Assembly (NCBI RefSeq): GCF_026222555.1 | Contig: NZ_CP098511.1 | Coordinates: forward strand, 3,887,501-3,951,500 | Length of the DNA stretch: 64,000 nt | Source of the DNA: Aquimarina sp. ERC-38 | GTDB taxonomy: Bacteria > Bacteroidota > Bacteroidia > Flavobacteriales > Flavobacteriaceae | Direction of reading: 5' to 3' | Shown: in pieces, positions 46,576-55,299 of the stretch | Layout of the letters: each line of letters begins with the position of its first letter | Position numbering within the stretch: the first letter of the stretch is position 1 | Notes under the pieces: generated by a model | Seen by the model: only the letters and a program-made list of their open reading frames with translations | What the model was told of the DNA's origin: nothing | Databases searched by the model: none | Made by a program: the position numbers and the translations under genes

Positions 46576-47367
46576 TTAAAAAGTGGTAAGTCCTTGTTTA
46601 GCACGATAAAAAACCCAACCTAACCAAATTGCGTATAATAACGCGAATAAAAGTACAAGAATTAACTGATTTCTTGATTTTTTAATAGATATGGAACGTA
46701 ACCAAACCGCAAATAAGGGAATAATTTGTAACCCGTGGACTCCAAAAAAATGAGCAATACGTATATCTCCGGCAACCGTACTCCAGTTGAGAATAGCGAT
46801 ACCTTCTCCTCCATCGACAACACCCACATTATGTGCCATCTGACTGATCATCTGACCGCCTACCCAACTGCCAACTAAAATTATTAACCAACCAAAACCT
46901 ATTGCTAATTGCACGACAGTAGCTACTTTCATACGTAATCGAATAGTCTCTAACAGAAAATAAAACATGATAAGCACATTAATTGCAATCAAAATACCCA
47001 TAGAGGCAAATAATAGTCCGTCTAAAGGATTAGAAATGTTGTAATGAGATTGAACTCCCCTACCAGCCTGAAAAAGAATAATTAAATATTCCAGTAATAA
47101 TGTAAATGCAACCGTATAAAGTAATAGATTTCGCCATTTATTTGAAAAAGGATAAAATATACTAAAATATCCTACGGTAAATATATAAACTGCCCCGGAT
47201 ACCGCAAATTTTAAGGGTTTGATCCATACGTTGACCCCTGTTAAGGTGCGGTCATCCACAAATATAGCTAGCGTACAAAAAGCTGCGCAAAGTACATGAA
47301 ATAAAACTACTTTGTATAAGAAAGAATTAGTATTCTTTACTGTTTTGATTGTTGAAAATAGTGCCAT
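46576..47367 (-). CDS. Unrecognised seven-helix membrane protein, first gene of the LytS/LytTR operon
   Basis: A 263-residue membrane protein with about seven hydrophobic segments: ~20-38, 50-70, 78-97, 118-143, 150-168, 205-222 and 233-255. A conserved-looking loop and helix reads DIRIAHFFGVHGLQIIPL, with two His in H-F-F-G-x-H, and before it a glycine-rich VGSWVGGQMIS and VGVVDGGEGI. His pairs in such a helix can bind metal or heme, but no family was recognised. Its position directly upstream of the kinase (4 bp) suggests that it is the input or target of this signalling pair. Confidence 0.72.
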   Translation of the reverse strand: MALFSTIKTVKNTNSFLYKVVLFHVLCAAFCTLAIFVDDRTLTGVNVWIKPLKFAVSGAVYIFTVGYFSIFYPFSNKWRNLLLYTVAFTLLLEYLIILFQAGRGVQSHYNISNPLDGLLFASMGILIAINVLIMFYFLLETIRLRMKVATVVQLAIGFGWLIILVGSWVGGQMISQMAHNVGVVDGGEGIAILNWSTVAGDIRIAHFFGVHGLQIIPLFAVWLRSISIKKSRNQLILVLLFALLYAIWLGWVFYRAKQGLTTF

Positions 47368-47668
47368 AATGTAATATTTAAGTACTCGTTTGACTCTAAA
47401 TAGAGACCTTTTTAATGATTTTGAAGAAAAGTTGAAAGGTTATAACTAGTAAACCATCTCTTTTTTCATAAGTCAAAAATGGAACTATCAAAAAAATAAT
47501 TCAACACTCTTTTGTTGAGATGTCGTTTGTGGTAGTTGAAATATCGTTTAACTTCAATAGAATTTTAATTTTAATAGTTAAACTCTTAATATCCATTTAT
47601 TGATGATATGACTTTGAATAGATATTTACGCTTTAGATTAATGCGTATTATGCAGTTGATATATAGAA
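47368..47668. other. Intergenic region upstream of the membrane-protein operon
   Basis: About 300 bp of AT-rich DNA that should hold the operon promoter; nothing specific recognised. Confidence 0.3.
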
Positions 47669-47676
47669 TAAATAAT

Positions 47677-47889
47677 GGCTCTAGTTTAAATTAGCGTTGT
47701 TATTAAAATATGCTGAACATCCCTCTAAATCTCCCTTCAAAGGGAGACTTTTTTGCTCCCTTCCTTCAAAGGAAGGGTTGGGGAAGGATGTTTTTAATGA
47801 TGCTAATTTTAAAATCTGATTATCAGTATTTTATGTAATAATATTAATATCGCTAACTTATACTAACAACGCTTATTTAAACTAGAGCG
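47677..47889. mobile_element. 213-bp MITE-like element
   Basis: Terminal inverted repeats of 25 bp (47678-47702 and 47864-47888) match at 24 positions (GCTCTAGTTTAAAT-AGCGTTGTTA, with one mismatch). An 8-bp direct repeat TAAATAAT flanks it (47669-47676 and 47890-47897), as expected for a target duplication. It has no ORF. The interior has two perfect hairpins: CTCCCTT-CA-AAGGGAG at 47731-47746 and CCCTTCCTT-CA-AAGGAAGGG at 47758-47777, enclosed by a looser ACATCC/GGATGT pair. Confidence 0.8.
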
Positions 47890-47916
47890 TAAATAATTTG
47901 TTTAAAAATCATAGAA

Positions 47917-47944
47917 AAAGCCTTTCCGGTTGGGAAAGGCTTTT
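47917..47944 (-). terminator. asnB terminator
   Basis: AAAAGCCTTTCC pairs with GGAAAGGCTTTT around a 4-nt loop, 25 bp past the asnB stop on the minus strand, right beside the MITE. Confidence 0.85.
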
Positions 47945-47969
47945 AAACAAAGGATTCATATTTTATGAC

Positions 47970-49637
47970 TTATTCATAAGCTTCATCATGAACATTAGCA
48001 ACTGCTCTTCCGCTAGGGTCATTCATATTTTTAAAGGCTTCATCCCATTCTAATGCAATTTTAGTACTACAAGCTACTGAAGGTTCCTGAGGCACACTTA
48101 ATGCTGCCGCATCACTGGGAAAGTGGCTTTCAAAGATGGAACGGTAATAGAATTCTTCTTTATTTTGAGGGGTTTGTAATGGAAAACGGTATTGTGCATT
48201 TGCCATTTGTTCTTCTGTTACTTCTTTATCAACCACTTCTTTTAAGGTATCGATCCAACTATAGCCTACACCATCTGAAAACTGTTCTTTTTGTCTCCAG
48301 ACAACGCTCTCTGGTAAATAAGATTCAAAAGCTTTCCGGATAACCCATTTTTCCATACGTTCTCCGTTAATCATTTTATCCTGCGGATTGATACGCATGG
48401 CTACATCCATAAATTCTTTATCCAAAAACGGAACCCTACCTTCAATCCCCCAGGCGGCCAAGGATTTATTTGCCCGTAAACAATCGTACATATGAAGTTT
48501 ACTTAATTTTCGAACCGTTTCTTCATGAAATTCCTGTGCGTTTGGTGCCTTATGGAAATACAGATATCCTCCGAACAATTCATCAGCTCCTTCACCGGAT
48601 AATACCATTTTAACTCCCATAGATTTAATAACTCTTGCCATTAAATACATAGGCGTACTGGCACGAATAGTAGTTATATCGTAGGTTTCCAGGTTATAGA
48701 TCACATCTTTAATAGCATCCAGGCCTTCCTGAATGGTAAACTTAATTTCATGATGTACCGTACCAATATGATCTGCTACTTTTTGAGCAGCAGCCAGATC
48801 CGGTGATCCTTCTAATCCTACCGAAAAAGAATGCAATTGAGGCCACCAGGCTGCTTTCGTATCACCGGATTCAATCCGTTTTTCAGCATATTTCTTAGCA
48901 ATGGCAGAGGTTACCGAAGAATCCAATCCACCTGATAATAATACCCCGTATGGCACGTCAGACATTAATTGACGGTGAACCGCTGCTTCCAGTGCTTCTC
49001 TTAATTCATCAATACTAGTTTGATTGTCTTTTACTGCATTAAAGTCTGCCCAGTCTCTCTCGTACCACTTAACCAATTCACTATCTGCACCATATTTATA
49101 ATGACCCGGTGGAAATAGTTCAATTTTAGAACAAACACCTTCTAGCGCCTTCAATTCTGAAGCAACATAAAAAGTACCATTTTGATCCCACCCCATATAC
49201 AATGGAATAATTCCCATATGATCACGGGCAATAAGGTAAATATCTTTATCAACATCATATAGAGCAAAAGCAAAAATACCATTTAAATCATCCAGAAAGT
49301 CCGGGCCCTTTTCCTGATAGAGCGCTAAAATGATTTCACAATCAGAATCCGTTTGAAAGTTATATTTTCCTTGAAATTGCTTTCTTAATTCCTGATGGTT
49401 ATATATCTCTCCATTAGCAGCAAGTACTAATTTTTTATCTTCACTAAATAAAGGTTGTTTTCCGGAAACCGGGTCCACGATAGCTAAACGTTCGTGAGCC
49501 ATTACTGCATTATTTTCTGCATATATTCCGCTCCAGTCTGGTCCGCGATGCCTAATGGTTTTAGACATTTCTAATAATTGAGGTCTTAATACCTCAGATG
49601 ATTCTTTTAATTCAAATGCACAAGCAATTCCACACAT
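47970..49637 (-). CDS. asnB: Asparagine synthase B (glutamine-hydrolysing)
   Basis: Makes asparagine from aspartate, glutamine and ATP. The 555-residue product begins MCGIACAFEL, where Cys2 is the glutaminase nucleophile; the N-terminal class II glutaminase domain (1-190) has AIVDPVSGKQPL, AANGEIYNHQEL and DSDCEIILALY. The synthetase domain has the PP-loop VLLSGGLDSSVTSAIA (around residue 230) and VLSGEGADELFGGYLYF. Length and domain order match E. coli AsnB. Monocistronic, with its own terminator. Confidence 0.97.
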   Translation of the reverse strand: MCGIACAFELKESSEVLRPQLLEMSKTIRHRGPDWSGIYAENNAVMAHERLAIVDPVSGKQPLFSEDKKLVLAANGEIYNHQELRKQFQGKYNFQTDSDCEIILALYQEKGPDFLDDLNGIFAFALYDVDKDIYLIARDHMGIIPLYMGWDQNGTFYVASELKALEGVCSKIELFPPGHYKYGADSELVKWYERDWADFNAVKDNQTSIDELREALEAAVHRQLMSDVPYGVLLSGGLDSSVTSAIAKKYAEKRIESGDTKAAWWPQLHSFSVGLEGSPDLAAAQKVADHIGTVHHEIKFTIQEGLDAIKDVIYNLETYDITTIRASTPMYLMARVIKSMGVKMVLSGEGADELFGGYLYFHKAPNAQEFHEETVRKLSKLHMYDCLRANKSLAAWGIEGRVPFLDKEFMDVAMRINPQDKMINGERMEKWVIRKAFESYLPESVVWRQKEQFSDGVGYSWIDTLKEVVDKEVTEEQMANAQYRFPLQTPQNKEEFYYRSIFESHFPSDAAALSVPQEPSVACSTKIALEWDEAFKNMNDPSGRAVANVHDEAYE

Positions 49638-50064
49638 GGTATTCTATTTTAATAAAGTTCAAAAATGAATTATTTATTTCAATTTATAAACATAAATTAA
49701 TTAATTGGTTTCATTTTATAACCAAAATTAAATATTTAATTCAAATTTTAAACATAAAATCTTTAAATAGCAACATTCATAAAAAGCGTGTGGAGCGTAT
49801 TAGGTCAAAAACAGAACAACTATGATCTTGTTATAAGTATGTTTCCCATGATTAAAAAACGAAAATAAGTATTAAAAATATAGTGTTCGCCTTCCAAAAA
49901 AAGGAGCTAATATAATCTTACTTAAATAAGAAAATCTGTTATAAACACATTAGTATCCTAATGAACGTTTTAGAAATATTAACAAAGCATAAAGAACTAA
50001 TTAACACTATTAAAGTAAGGGGGTAAATACCTTTACGTCATACACTAAATAAATTTATAGACTT
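49638..50064. other. Intergenic region between divergent asnB and the DUF2911 gene
   Basis: About 430 bp, AT-rich. The open frame at 49598-49825 is not credible. A TACCTTTA box near 50028 lies in a reasonable position for the plus-strand promoter. Nothing else recognised. Confidence 0.35.
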
Positions 50065-50601
50065 ATGAAAAAATTGATCGCTTGTATTGCTATCTTTTGC
50101 ATGACCTTAATTACGAATGTACAGGCACAGAAATTTGCAGATATGCAAAAAAGCCCTACAGACATTGCTTATGCTAAAAAAAGCCGTGATGCTAAACCGG
50201 ATATTAAAGTAATTTACAGCCGACCGCAGAAAAAAGATCGGGAGGTTTTTGGGAAATTAGTGCCTTACGGAAAAGTATGGCGAACCGGTGCGGATGAAGC
50301 TACTGAAATTAAACTTTTTAAAGATGTAAAACTGGGAGATACTACGGTAAAAGCCGGAACGTACTCCCTCTTTACTATTCCCGGAGAAAAAGAATGGACG
50401 GTTATTTTAAATTCTGACTTGGATTCGTGGGGAGCTTATACTTATGACGAAAGTAAAAATGTAGCTACTATAAAAGTTCCGGTACAGGAATCTAAAAGTT
50501 CGTTAGAAGCATTTTCAGTTGCTTTTAAAGATGTAGATAAAGGTTACCATATGTTTATGGGTTGGGATGATACTTTAGTTGAAATACCATTTTACTTTTA
50601 G
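50065..50601 (+). CDS. DUF2911 family secreted protein
   Basis: A 178-residue protein of a Bacteroidota family of unknown function (DUF2911). It has a signal peptide (IACIAIFCMTLITNVQAQ, residues 4-21). The mature part has PDIKVIYSRPQKKDREVFGK, LVPYGKVWRTGADEATEIKL, AGTYSLFTIPGEKEWTVIL and WGAYTYDESKNV, all strongly characteristic. Likely periplasmic or outer-surface beta-sandwich. Monocistronic with a strong terminator. Confidence 0.9.
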   Translation: MKKLIACIAIFCMTLITNVQAQKFADMQKSPTDIAYAKKSRDAKPDIKVIYSRPQKKDREVFGKLVPYGKVWRTGADEATEIKLFKDVKLGDTTVKAGTYSLFTIPGEKEWTVILNSDLDSWGAYTYDESKNVATIKVPVQESKSSLEAFSVAFKDVDKGYHMFMGWDDTLVEIPFYF

Positions 50602-50630
50602 TAGCAATACTTACAGACTCTTTTATACAA

Positions 50631-50662
50631 AAAAGGGATTTTACTTCTGTAAAATCCCTTTT
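50631..50662. terminator. Terminator between the DUF2911 gene and a possible small gene
   Basis: A 14-bp perfect stem AAAAGGGATTTTAC / GTAAAATCCCTTTT with a 4-nt loop. It is symmetric enough to act in both directions. Confidence 0.85.
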
Positions 50663-50686
50663 CGACTTTTAAACGGGTAGTTATTA

Positions 50687-50785
50687 TTATCTTCTCATAA
50701 CATAACTACTTGCACCTGGAAGTTCTCCAAGAAAATCCATAATGATTTTAAAAGTTAACTTGAACTTAGTGTAAAATTGCCCCAT
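50687..50785 (-). CDS. Possible 32-residue small protein
   Basis: Minus-strand frame from ATG (50783-50785) to TAA (50687-50689), encoding MGQFYTKFKLTFKIIMDFLG followed by ELPGASSYVMRR. The composition is unlike the random AT-driven peptides of this genome: an N-terminal basic amphipathic helix, then an E-L-P-G-A turn and a basic end. It sits in a 450-bp gap and ends 24 bp before the bidirectional terminator. I cannot name a family; it could be a small membrane-associated protein. Too short for routine gene finding. Confidence 0.45.
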   Translation of the reverse strand: MGQFYTKFKLTFKIIMDFLGELPGASSYVMRR

Positions 50786-51051
50786 GATATAAATTTTTAA
50801 TTATACTCAAATATAACCCAATCAAGAGGTTACTACAATACTTTTAACTTGACATTAGTTCTTTATCCGTCATAAATTATAATTTTATCGATAAAATACG
50901 CATTTAACAAATTTTTAAGATGAATAATTATCTGGAAAAACTTTTAAAATCAGTTATTTCTTACCAAAATAAATTAAAAAATATTTTAAATATTGATTTT
51001 CAGAATTTTACAAAACATACGGTATTTCGATAAAACGCTTACTTCTTTCGT

Positions 51052-51681
51052 TTAAGGTATATTAAGGTATTTATGCGTTTGTAGAGAAACTTTCCATTTA
51101 GGCTTGTTCATTACATACGCTACAATCAACGGAATCATTTTTTCACGTACGCTCCATTCCGGTTGTAAGTAAAGAATACAAGTGGGGTTTACCTTTTCTG
51201 CTTCTTCTTCTGCAAATTGAAAATCATTCTTATTGTAGATAATACATTTGAGTTCGTTAGCTTTTTGGTAGATTCCAGGTAATGGTTTTTTTACCTTTTT
51301 TGGTGATAAGCAAATCCAGTCCCATAATCCGGTTAGCGGATAAGCTCCGGATGTTTCAATATGAGTAATACCACCACCTTCTTTTATTTGTTTAGTCAGA
51401 GGTTGCATATTCCAGGTAAGGGGTTCCCCCCCGGTAACTACAATAGTCTTACTATAAGTTAATGCCTGGCTTACAATGGTATCGGTAGAAGTAGGCGGAT
51501 GTGTCTCCGCATTCCAGCTTTCTTTTACATCGCACCAATGACAACCTACGTCACACCCACCTATCCGAATAAAATAAGCGGCTGTACCTTTATGATAACC
51601 TTCTCCCTGTATAGTATAAAATGCTTCCATTAAAGGCAACATTTTACCTTGATTCACTAATTCTTCTTCCTTTTTCAGCAT
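51052..51681 (-). CDS. queE: 7-carboxy-7-deazaguanine synthase QueE
   Basis: Radical-SAM enzyme of queuosine (7-deazaguanine) synthesis, converting carboxytetrahydropterin to CDG. The 209-residue product has LMEAFYTIQGEGYHKGTAA at the start, the cluster-binding cysteines in RIGGCDVGCHWCDVKESW, the SAM-binding TIVVTGGEPLTW segment, and GITHIETSGAYPL. The short radical-SAM core and cysteine spacing fit the family form found in Flavobacteria. It lies 38 bp downstream of the secreted RidA gene on the same strand. Confidence 0.93.
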   Translation of the reverse strand: MLKKEEELVNQGKMLPLMEAFYTIQGEGYHKGTAAYFIRIGGCDVGCHWCDVKESWNAETHPPTSTDTIVSQALTYSKTIVVTGGEPLTWNMQPLTKQIKEGGGITHIETSGAYPLTGLWDWICLSPKKVKKPLPGIYQKANELKCIIYNKNDFQFAEEEAEKVNPTCILYLQPEWSVREKMIPLIVAYVMNKPKWKVSLQTHKYLNIP

Positions 51682-51719
51682 AAGGGATCAAAGATAGTTG
51701 ATGTTCTTTAAAAAATAAG

Positions 51720-52166
51720 CTATTTTACAGCGATACAGTCAATTTCTATTTTAGCCCCCCGGGCAAGGTCTTGAGCGGCAAAGGTAGTCCGCGCCGGCTT
51801 TTGTGGGAAGTACTTTGTATATATGGTATTAAACTTTTTAAAGTCTTTAATGTTTGATAATATTACCGTACACTTTACTACATTCTGCAAGCTTAAATTG
51901 TGATGTTCTAAAACGTCTTTAATATTATCCAATGCTTGTTTAGTCTCTGCTTCAATGCCTCCTGGTACTAAGGTTCTCGTCCTATGATCCATACCAATTT
52001 GTCCGGATAGAAAATATAAATTACCTGCTTCCACAACATCCGAAAAAGGGGTATGTGATTTTGACACTTCATGACTGGGGTGAAAAATTAAAGTATCTTT
52101 CTTGGTTTCTTGAGCCGTTATAGATAGGGTAATACTCAGGCAAAAAAGTAGTATAAGTGCTTTCAT
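51720..52166 (-). CDS. RidA/YjgF family protein with signal peptide
   Basis: A member of the Rid (enamine/imine deaminase) family. The ATG at 52164-52166 is chosen because it starts a signal peptide (MKALILLFCLSITLSITAQ), which is unusual since RidA proteins are mostly cytoplasmic; the frame has another ATG 18 bp upstream. Product 148 residues. Seen: FSDVVEAGNLYFLSGQIGMD, GGIEAETKQALDNIKDVLEHH, NVVKCTVILSNIKDFKKFN and KPARTTFAAQDLARGAKIEID, the last being the family signature with the active-site Arg. It probably acts in the periplasm. Confidence 0.88.
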   Translation of the reverse strand: MKALILLFCLSITLSITAQETKKDTLIFHPSHEVSKSHTPFSDVVEAGNLYFLSGQIGMDHRTRTLVPGGIEAETKQALDNIKDVLEHHNLSLQNVVKCTVILSNIKDFKKFNTIYTKYFPQKPARTTFAAQDLARGAKIEIDCIAVK

Positions 52167-52319
52167 CTTGTTTAATACATTCAAAAGTTATGTAAAGATA
52201 AATGTACAAAACTACAACTTAGTATTTTTGTCGATTGAATACAATTAGTACTTTTAAGCTTTTGAAATTTTACCTGTTTGGTAATTTTATAAAAGGAATG
52301 AGGTTAATTCACATAAGAA

Positions 52320-53846
52320 ATGTCTAAAACACAGGAATTTTTTGATACTATAGAAACGGGATATGCAACACAAGGAGAAGCTATTACCCTGGGAGCTGCC
52401 ATGCTTGAAGGTAAAACGCTGACCAATACTTTTGTAAAAGTCCCTTTAAAAACCATGAATCGACATGGTTTAATTGCAGGTGCTACCGGAACCGGAAAGA
52501 CCAAAACCCTACAGGTACTGGCAGAAAATCTAAGTAAGAACGGTGTACCTGTTCTACTGATGGATATTAAAGGAGACCTAAGCGGATTAGCAGCCGCAAG
52601 TCCGGGCCATAAAAAAATTGATGAAAGACACGCAGAAATCGGAATTCCTTTTGAAGCCCATAAATTTCCAGTGGAACTCCTTTCTTTATCTGATCAGGAT
52701 GGTGTTAGGTTACGGGCTACCGTTAGCGAATTCGGACCTGTGTTATTCTCAAGAATTCTGGATGTTACGGAAACGCAGGCGGGGATCATTGCTATTATTT
52801 TTAAATATTGCGATGATCATCAACTACCATTACTGGATTTAAAAGATCTTAAAAAGGTACTTCAATTCGTCACAAACGAAGGGCGTAAAGAGATTGAAAA
52901 AGACTACGGACGTATTTCTTCTGCTTCTACCGGTTCGATCCTTCGTAAGATAGTTGCTCTGGAACAGCAGGGTGCTGACCTTTTTTTTGGAGAGAGATCA
53001 TTTGATGTTGATGATTTACGACGCATTACCGAAGATGGTGAAGGTTTTATTAATATTATCCGTTTAACAGATATACAGGATAAGCCTAAACTATTCTCAA
53101 CATTTATGTTGAGCCTGCTGGCAGAAGTATACAACACCTTTCCGGAGCAGGGAGACAGTGATCGTCCGGAGCTTGTCATCTTTCTGGACGAAGCGCATCT
53201 TATCTTTAAAGAAGCTTCTAATGCCTTAATGGATCAGATTGAAAGTATGGTAAAATTAATCCGATCAAAAGGAGTAGGATTATACTTTGTTACTCAAAAT
53301 CCTACGGATGTCCCGGAAGGTATTCTAGGACAGTTAGGCTTAAAAATTCAGCATGCGCTACGGGCTTTTACAGCAAAAGATCGGAAAGCTATCAAGTTAA
53401 CCGCAGAAAATTATCCTGATTCGGAATATTATGATACTAAGGAAGCTTTGACTTCTCTGGGAATCGGTGAAGCACTTATCTCGGTATTAAACGAAAAAGG
53501 AAGACCCACCCCCCTTGCAATGACATTATTACGTGCCCCCATGAGCCGAATGGATATTTTGACTGATAGTGAGATAAAAGAAGTACTTGATGAATCCAGT
53601 TTGATCAAAAAGTATAATGAAACCATTGATCGGGAAAGCGCCTATGAATTATTAAATGAAAAGATTGAAAAAGCAGAAGCTGAAGAGGCTAAGATCGCAG
53701 CTCAAAAGGAAAGGGAAAAAATAGAGAAAAATACAAGAGCAAAAAAGAGTACCACTTCTTCAACCGAGAAAGCCGTAGTTAAAGTGTTGACCAGTGCTAC
53801 TTTTATCAGGGGAGCTTTAGGTATTCTGAATAAATTTCTAAAATAA
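52320..53846 (+). CDS. HerA/FtsK-like P-loop ATPase (DUF853 family)
   Basis: A 508-residue hexameric-type ATPase of the helicase HerA-like C-terminal (DUF853) family; a role in DNA handling is assumed from fold only. Seen: Walker A LIAGATGTGKTKTLQVLAE at about residue 50-68, VLLMDIKGDLSGLAAASPGH just after, Walker B ELVIFLDEAHLIFKEA around residue 280-295, the arginine/sensor part GVGLYFVTQNPTDVPEGIL and IQHALRAFTAKDRKAIKLTA, and a C-terminal coiled region (EKAEAEEAKIAAQKEREK). Followed by the cupin gene at 10 bp. No NurA partner is visible. Confidence 0.88.
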   Translation: MSKTQEFFDTIETGYATQGEAITLGAAMLEGKTLTNTFVKVPLKTMNRHGLIAGATGTGKTKTLQVLAENLSKNGVPVLLMDIKGDLSGLAAASPGHKKIDERHAEIGIPFEAHKFPVELLSLSDQDGVRLRATVSEFGPVLFSRILDVTETQAGIIAIIFKYCDDHQLPLLDLKDLKKVLQFVTNEGRKEIEKDYGRISSASTGSILRKIVALEQQGADLFFGERSFDVDDLRRITEDGEGFINIIRLTDIQDKPKLFSTFMLSLLAEVYNTFPEQGDSDRPELVIFLDEAHLIFKEASNALMDQIESMVKLIRSKGVGLYFVTQNPTDVPEGILGQLGLKIQHALRAFTAKDRKAIKLTAENYPDSEYYDTKEALTSLGIGEALISVLNEKGRPTPLAMTLLRAPMSRMDILTDSEIKEVLDESSLIKKYNETIDRESAYELLNEKIEKAEAEEAKIAAQKEREKIEKNTRAKKSTTSSTEKAVVKVLTSATFIRGALGILNKFLK

Positions 53847-53856
53847 GTAAGTAATA

Positions 53857-54222
53857 ATGACTAAAAAATTCTTAGTTCAAAAAAAGCCGTTTGTAGTTCC
53901 TACTACAGATCATAAAGTGATAGAAGAACATTTTGGGATAGCTACAGATCAAAATAAAGATATTAGTATTGCCCGAATGATTGCACCCCCGCAATGGAGT
54001 GAGCCTTTTCAAAAGCCTGCATTTGACGAATATACCTATGTGATTCGAGGACAAATGCAATGTTTGATTGATCAGGAAACCATTCTGGTCCAGGCAGGTG
54101 AATCCATAAAGGTAACACGTGATGTACGGGTACAATACAGTAATCCGTCTGACGACGAATGTGAATATATCGCTATCTGTACGCCTGCTTTTGACATTAA
54201 CCTGGCTAACCGGGAAGTATGA
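53857..54222 (+). CDS. Cupin-domain protein
   Basis: A 121-residue single cupin. Seen: KPAFDEYTYVIRGQMQCLID with a motif-1-like segment, GESIKVTRDVRVQYSNPSDD as motif 2 region and YIAICTPAFD at the end. The usual metal-binding His-x-His of motif 1 is replaced (E-P-F-Q-K-P-A-F-D-E-Y), so metal binding is doubtful. It lies 10 bp after the HerA-like gene and overlaps the hydrolase gene by 4 bp (ATGA), so the three are translated from one message. Substrate unknown. Confidence 0.85.
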   Translation: MTKKFLVQKKPFVVPTTDHKVIEEHFGIATDQNKDISIARMIAPPQWSEPFQKPAFDEYTYVIRGQMQCLIDQETILVQAGESIKVTRDVRVQYSNPSDDECEYIAICTPAFDINLANREV

Positions 54223-55067
54223 AACCTTTCTTTAAAAAGTACTTACCTCCTGCCCTGGGCAAATACCTCGAATTTTTACTAGTAGTCAAGCCGGAAAAGG
54301 CAATTAAGAAAGCTGTTTATTTTTTTAGTACCCCAAAAAAAGGAAAGGTAACACCGGATCAGGAGTTTTTTTTAGAAGAAGCCGAAGATGATGTAGTTCC
54401 TTTTGAAAACCTCCTATTACAAACCTACCGATGGAAGGGAGAAAAAGAAACCATTCTCCTGGTGCATGGATGGGAAAGCAATACCCACCGCTGGAAGATA
54501 TTAATAGAAAAATTACAGCAATTGCGTTATGATATAGTAGCTTTTGATGCTCCCGCACATGGTCATTCTACCGGAACTTTTTTAAACGTACCTTTATACG
54601 CCAATTGTATGGAAAGAATTATAACCATGTACCGCCCGGATTATATTATTGGGCATTCCATCGGTGCCATGACAAGCGTATTTTACCAGTATAAATTTCA
54701 AAATCCTGAAATAAAAAAGATGGTACTGCTTGCCCCTCCTACCAAGTTGGAAACTATTATGAAAAATTTTCAAAATATCTTAAAATTGTCAGATCGCTTT
54801 ATGACCATTTTAGATAGCTATTTTAAAAGAACTTTTGACTTTTATTTTATAGAATTTTCCCTTTTACGCTTTGCTAATACTATGCAACTCCCCGGTTTGC
54901 TGGTCCACGATAAATACGATGATATTGCTCCGTTTAGTGAAAGTAGTCAACTTCTTGAACATTGGAATAAGTTACAACTGATGGAAACGGAAAATTTCGG
55001 ACACTCCCTGTATTTTGACGAAGTTGACGATGCAATTATTAAATTTATACAGATGGGTACTATTTAG
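54219..55067 (+). CDS. Alpha/beta hydrolase
   Basis: A 282-residue alpha/beta-hydrolase. Seen: oxyanion segment ILLVHGWESNTHRW, VAFDAPAHGHSTGTFL, nucleophile elbow IIGHSIGAMTSVF (Ser in G-H-S-I-G), acid DKYDDIAPF and base NFGHSLYF. These give a complete Ser-Asp-His triad. The first ~60 residues (basic and hydrophobic) precede the fold. It is the last gene of the trio with the HerA-like and cupin genes. Substrate unknown. Confidence 0.88.
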   Translation: MKPFFKKYLPPALGKYLEFLLVVKPEKAIKKAVYFFSTPKKGKVTPDQEFFLEEAEDDVVPFENLLLQTYRWKGEKETILLVHGWESNTHRWKILIEKLQQLRYDIVAFDAPAHGHSTGTFLNVPLYANCMERIITMYRPDYIIGHSIGAMTSVFYQYKFQNPEIKKMVLLAPPTKLETIMKNFQNILKLSDRFMTILDSYFKRTFDFYFIEFSLLRFANTMQLPGLLVHDKYDDIAPFSESSQLLEHWNKLQLMETENFGHSLYFDEVDDAIIKFIQMGTI

Positions 55068-55299
55068 ATTATCGTTACGTATTTAACTTTCCTCTTTAGG
55101 TAAGACCACAAGTCATAGATGATATACTTAAAGTTGAAATTAAGAATATTAAATAGTGAACTCAAATCAAACGACTATATCCTGGTTGATTATTGATTTC
55201 TAATGAACCTATAAGGTTACAATCCATTAATTTTTGTTATTTTATCCTGGTTGTCTCACTATATTTTTGATACCAGCTTATAAATGATGAACTTTGTAT

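Noticed and set aside
47677..47889. CRISPR-like or rRNA-derived repeat
   Set aside because: Only two terminal copies in inverted orientation with a target duplication; no regular spacing or spacers.
49598..49825. 75-codon frame overlapping the asnB start
   Set aside because: It is antisense to the asnB N-terminus, then continues into AT-rich DNA with Ile/Asn/Lys-rich residues.
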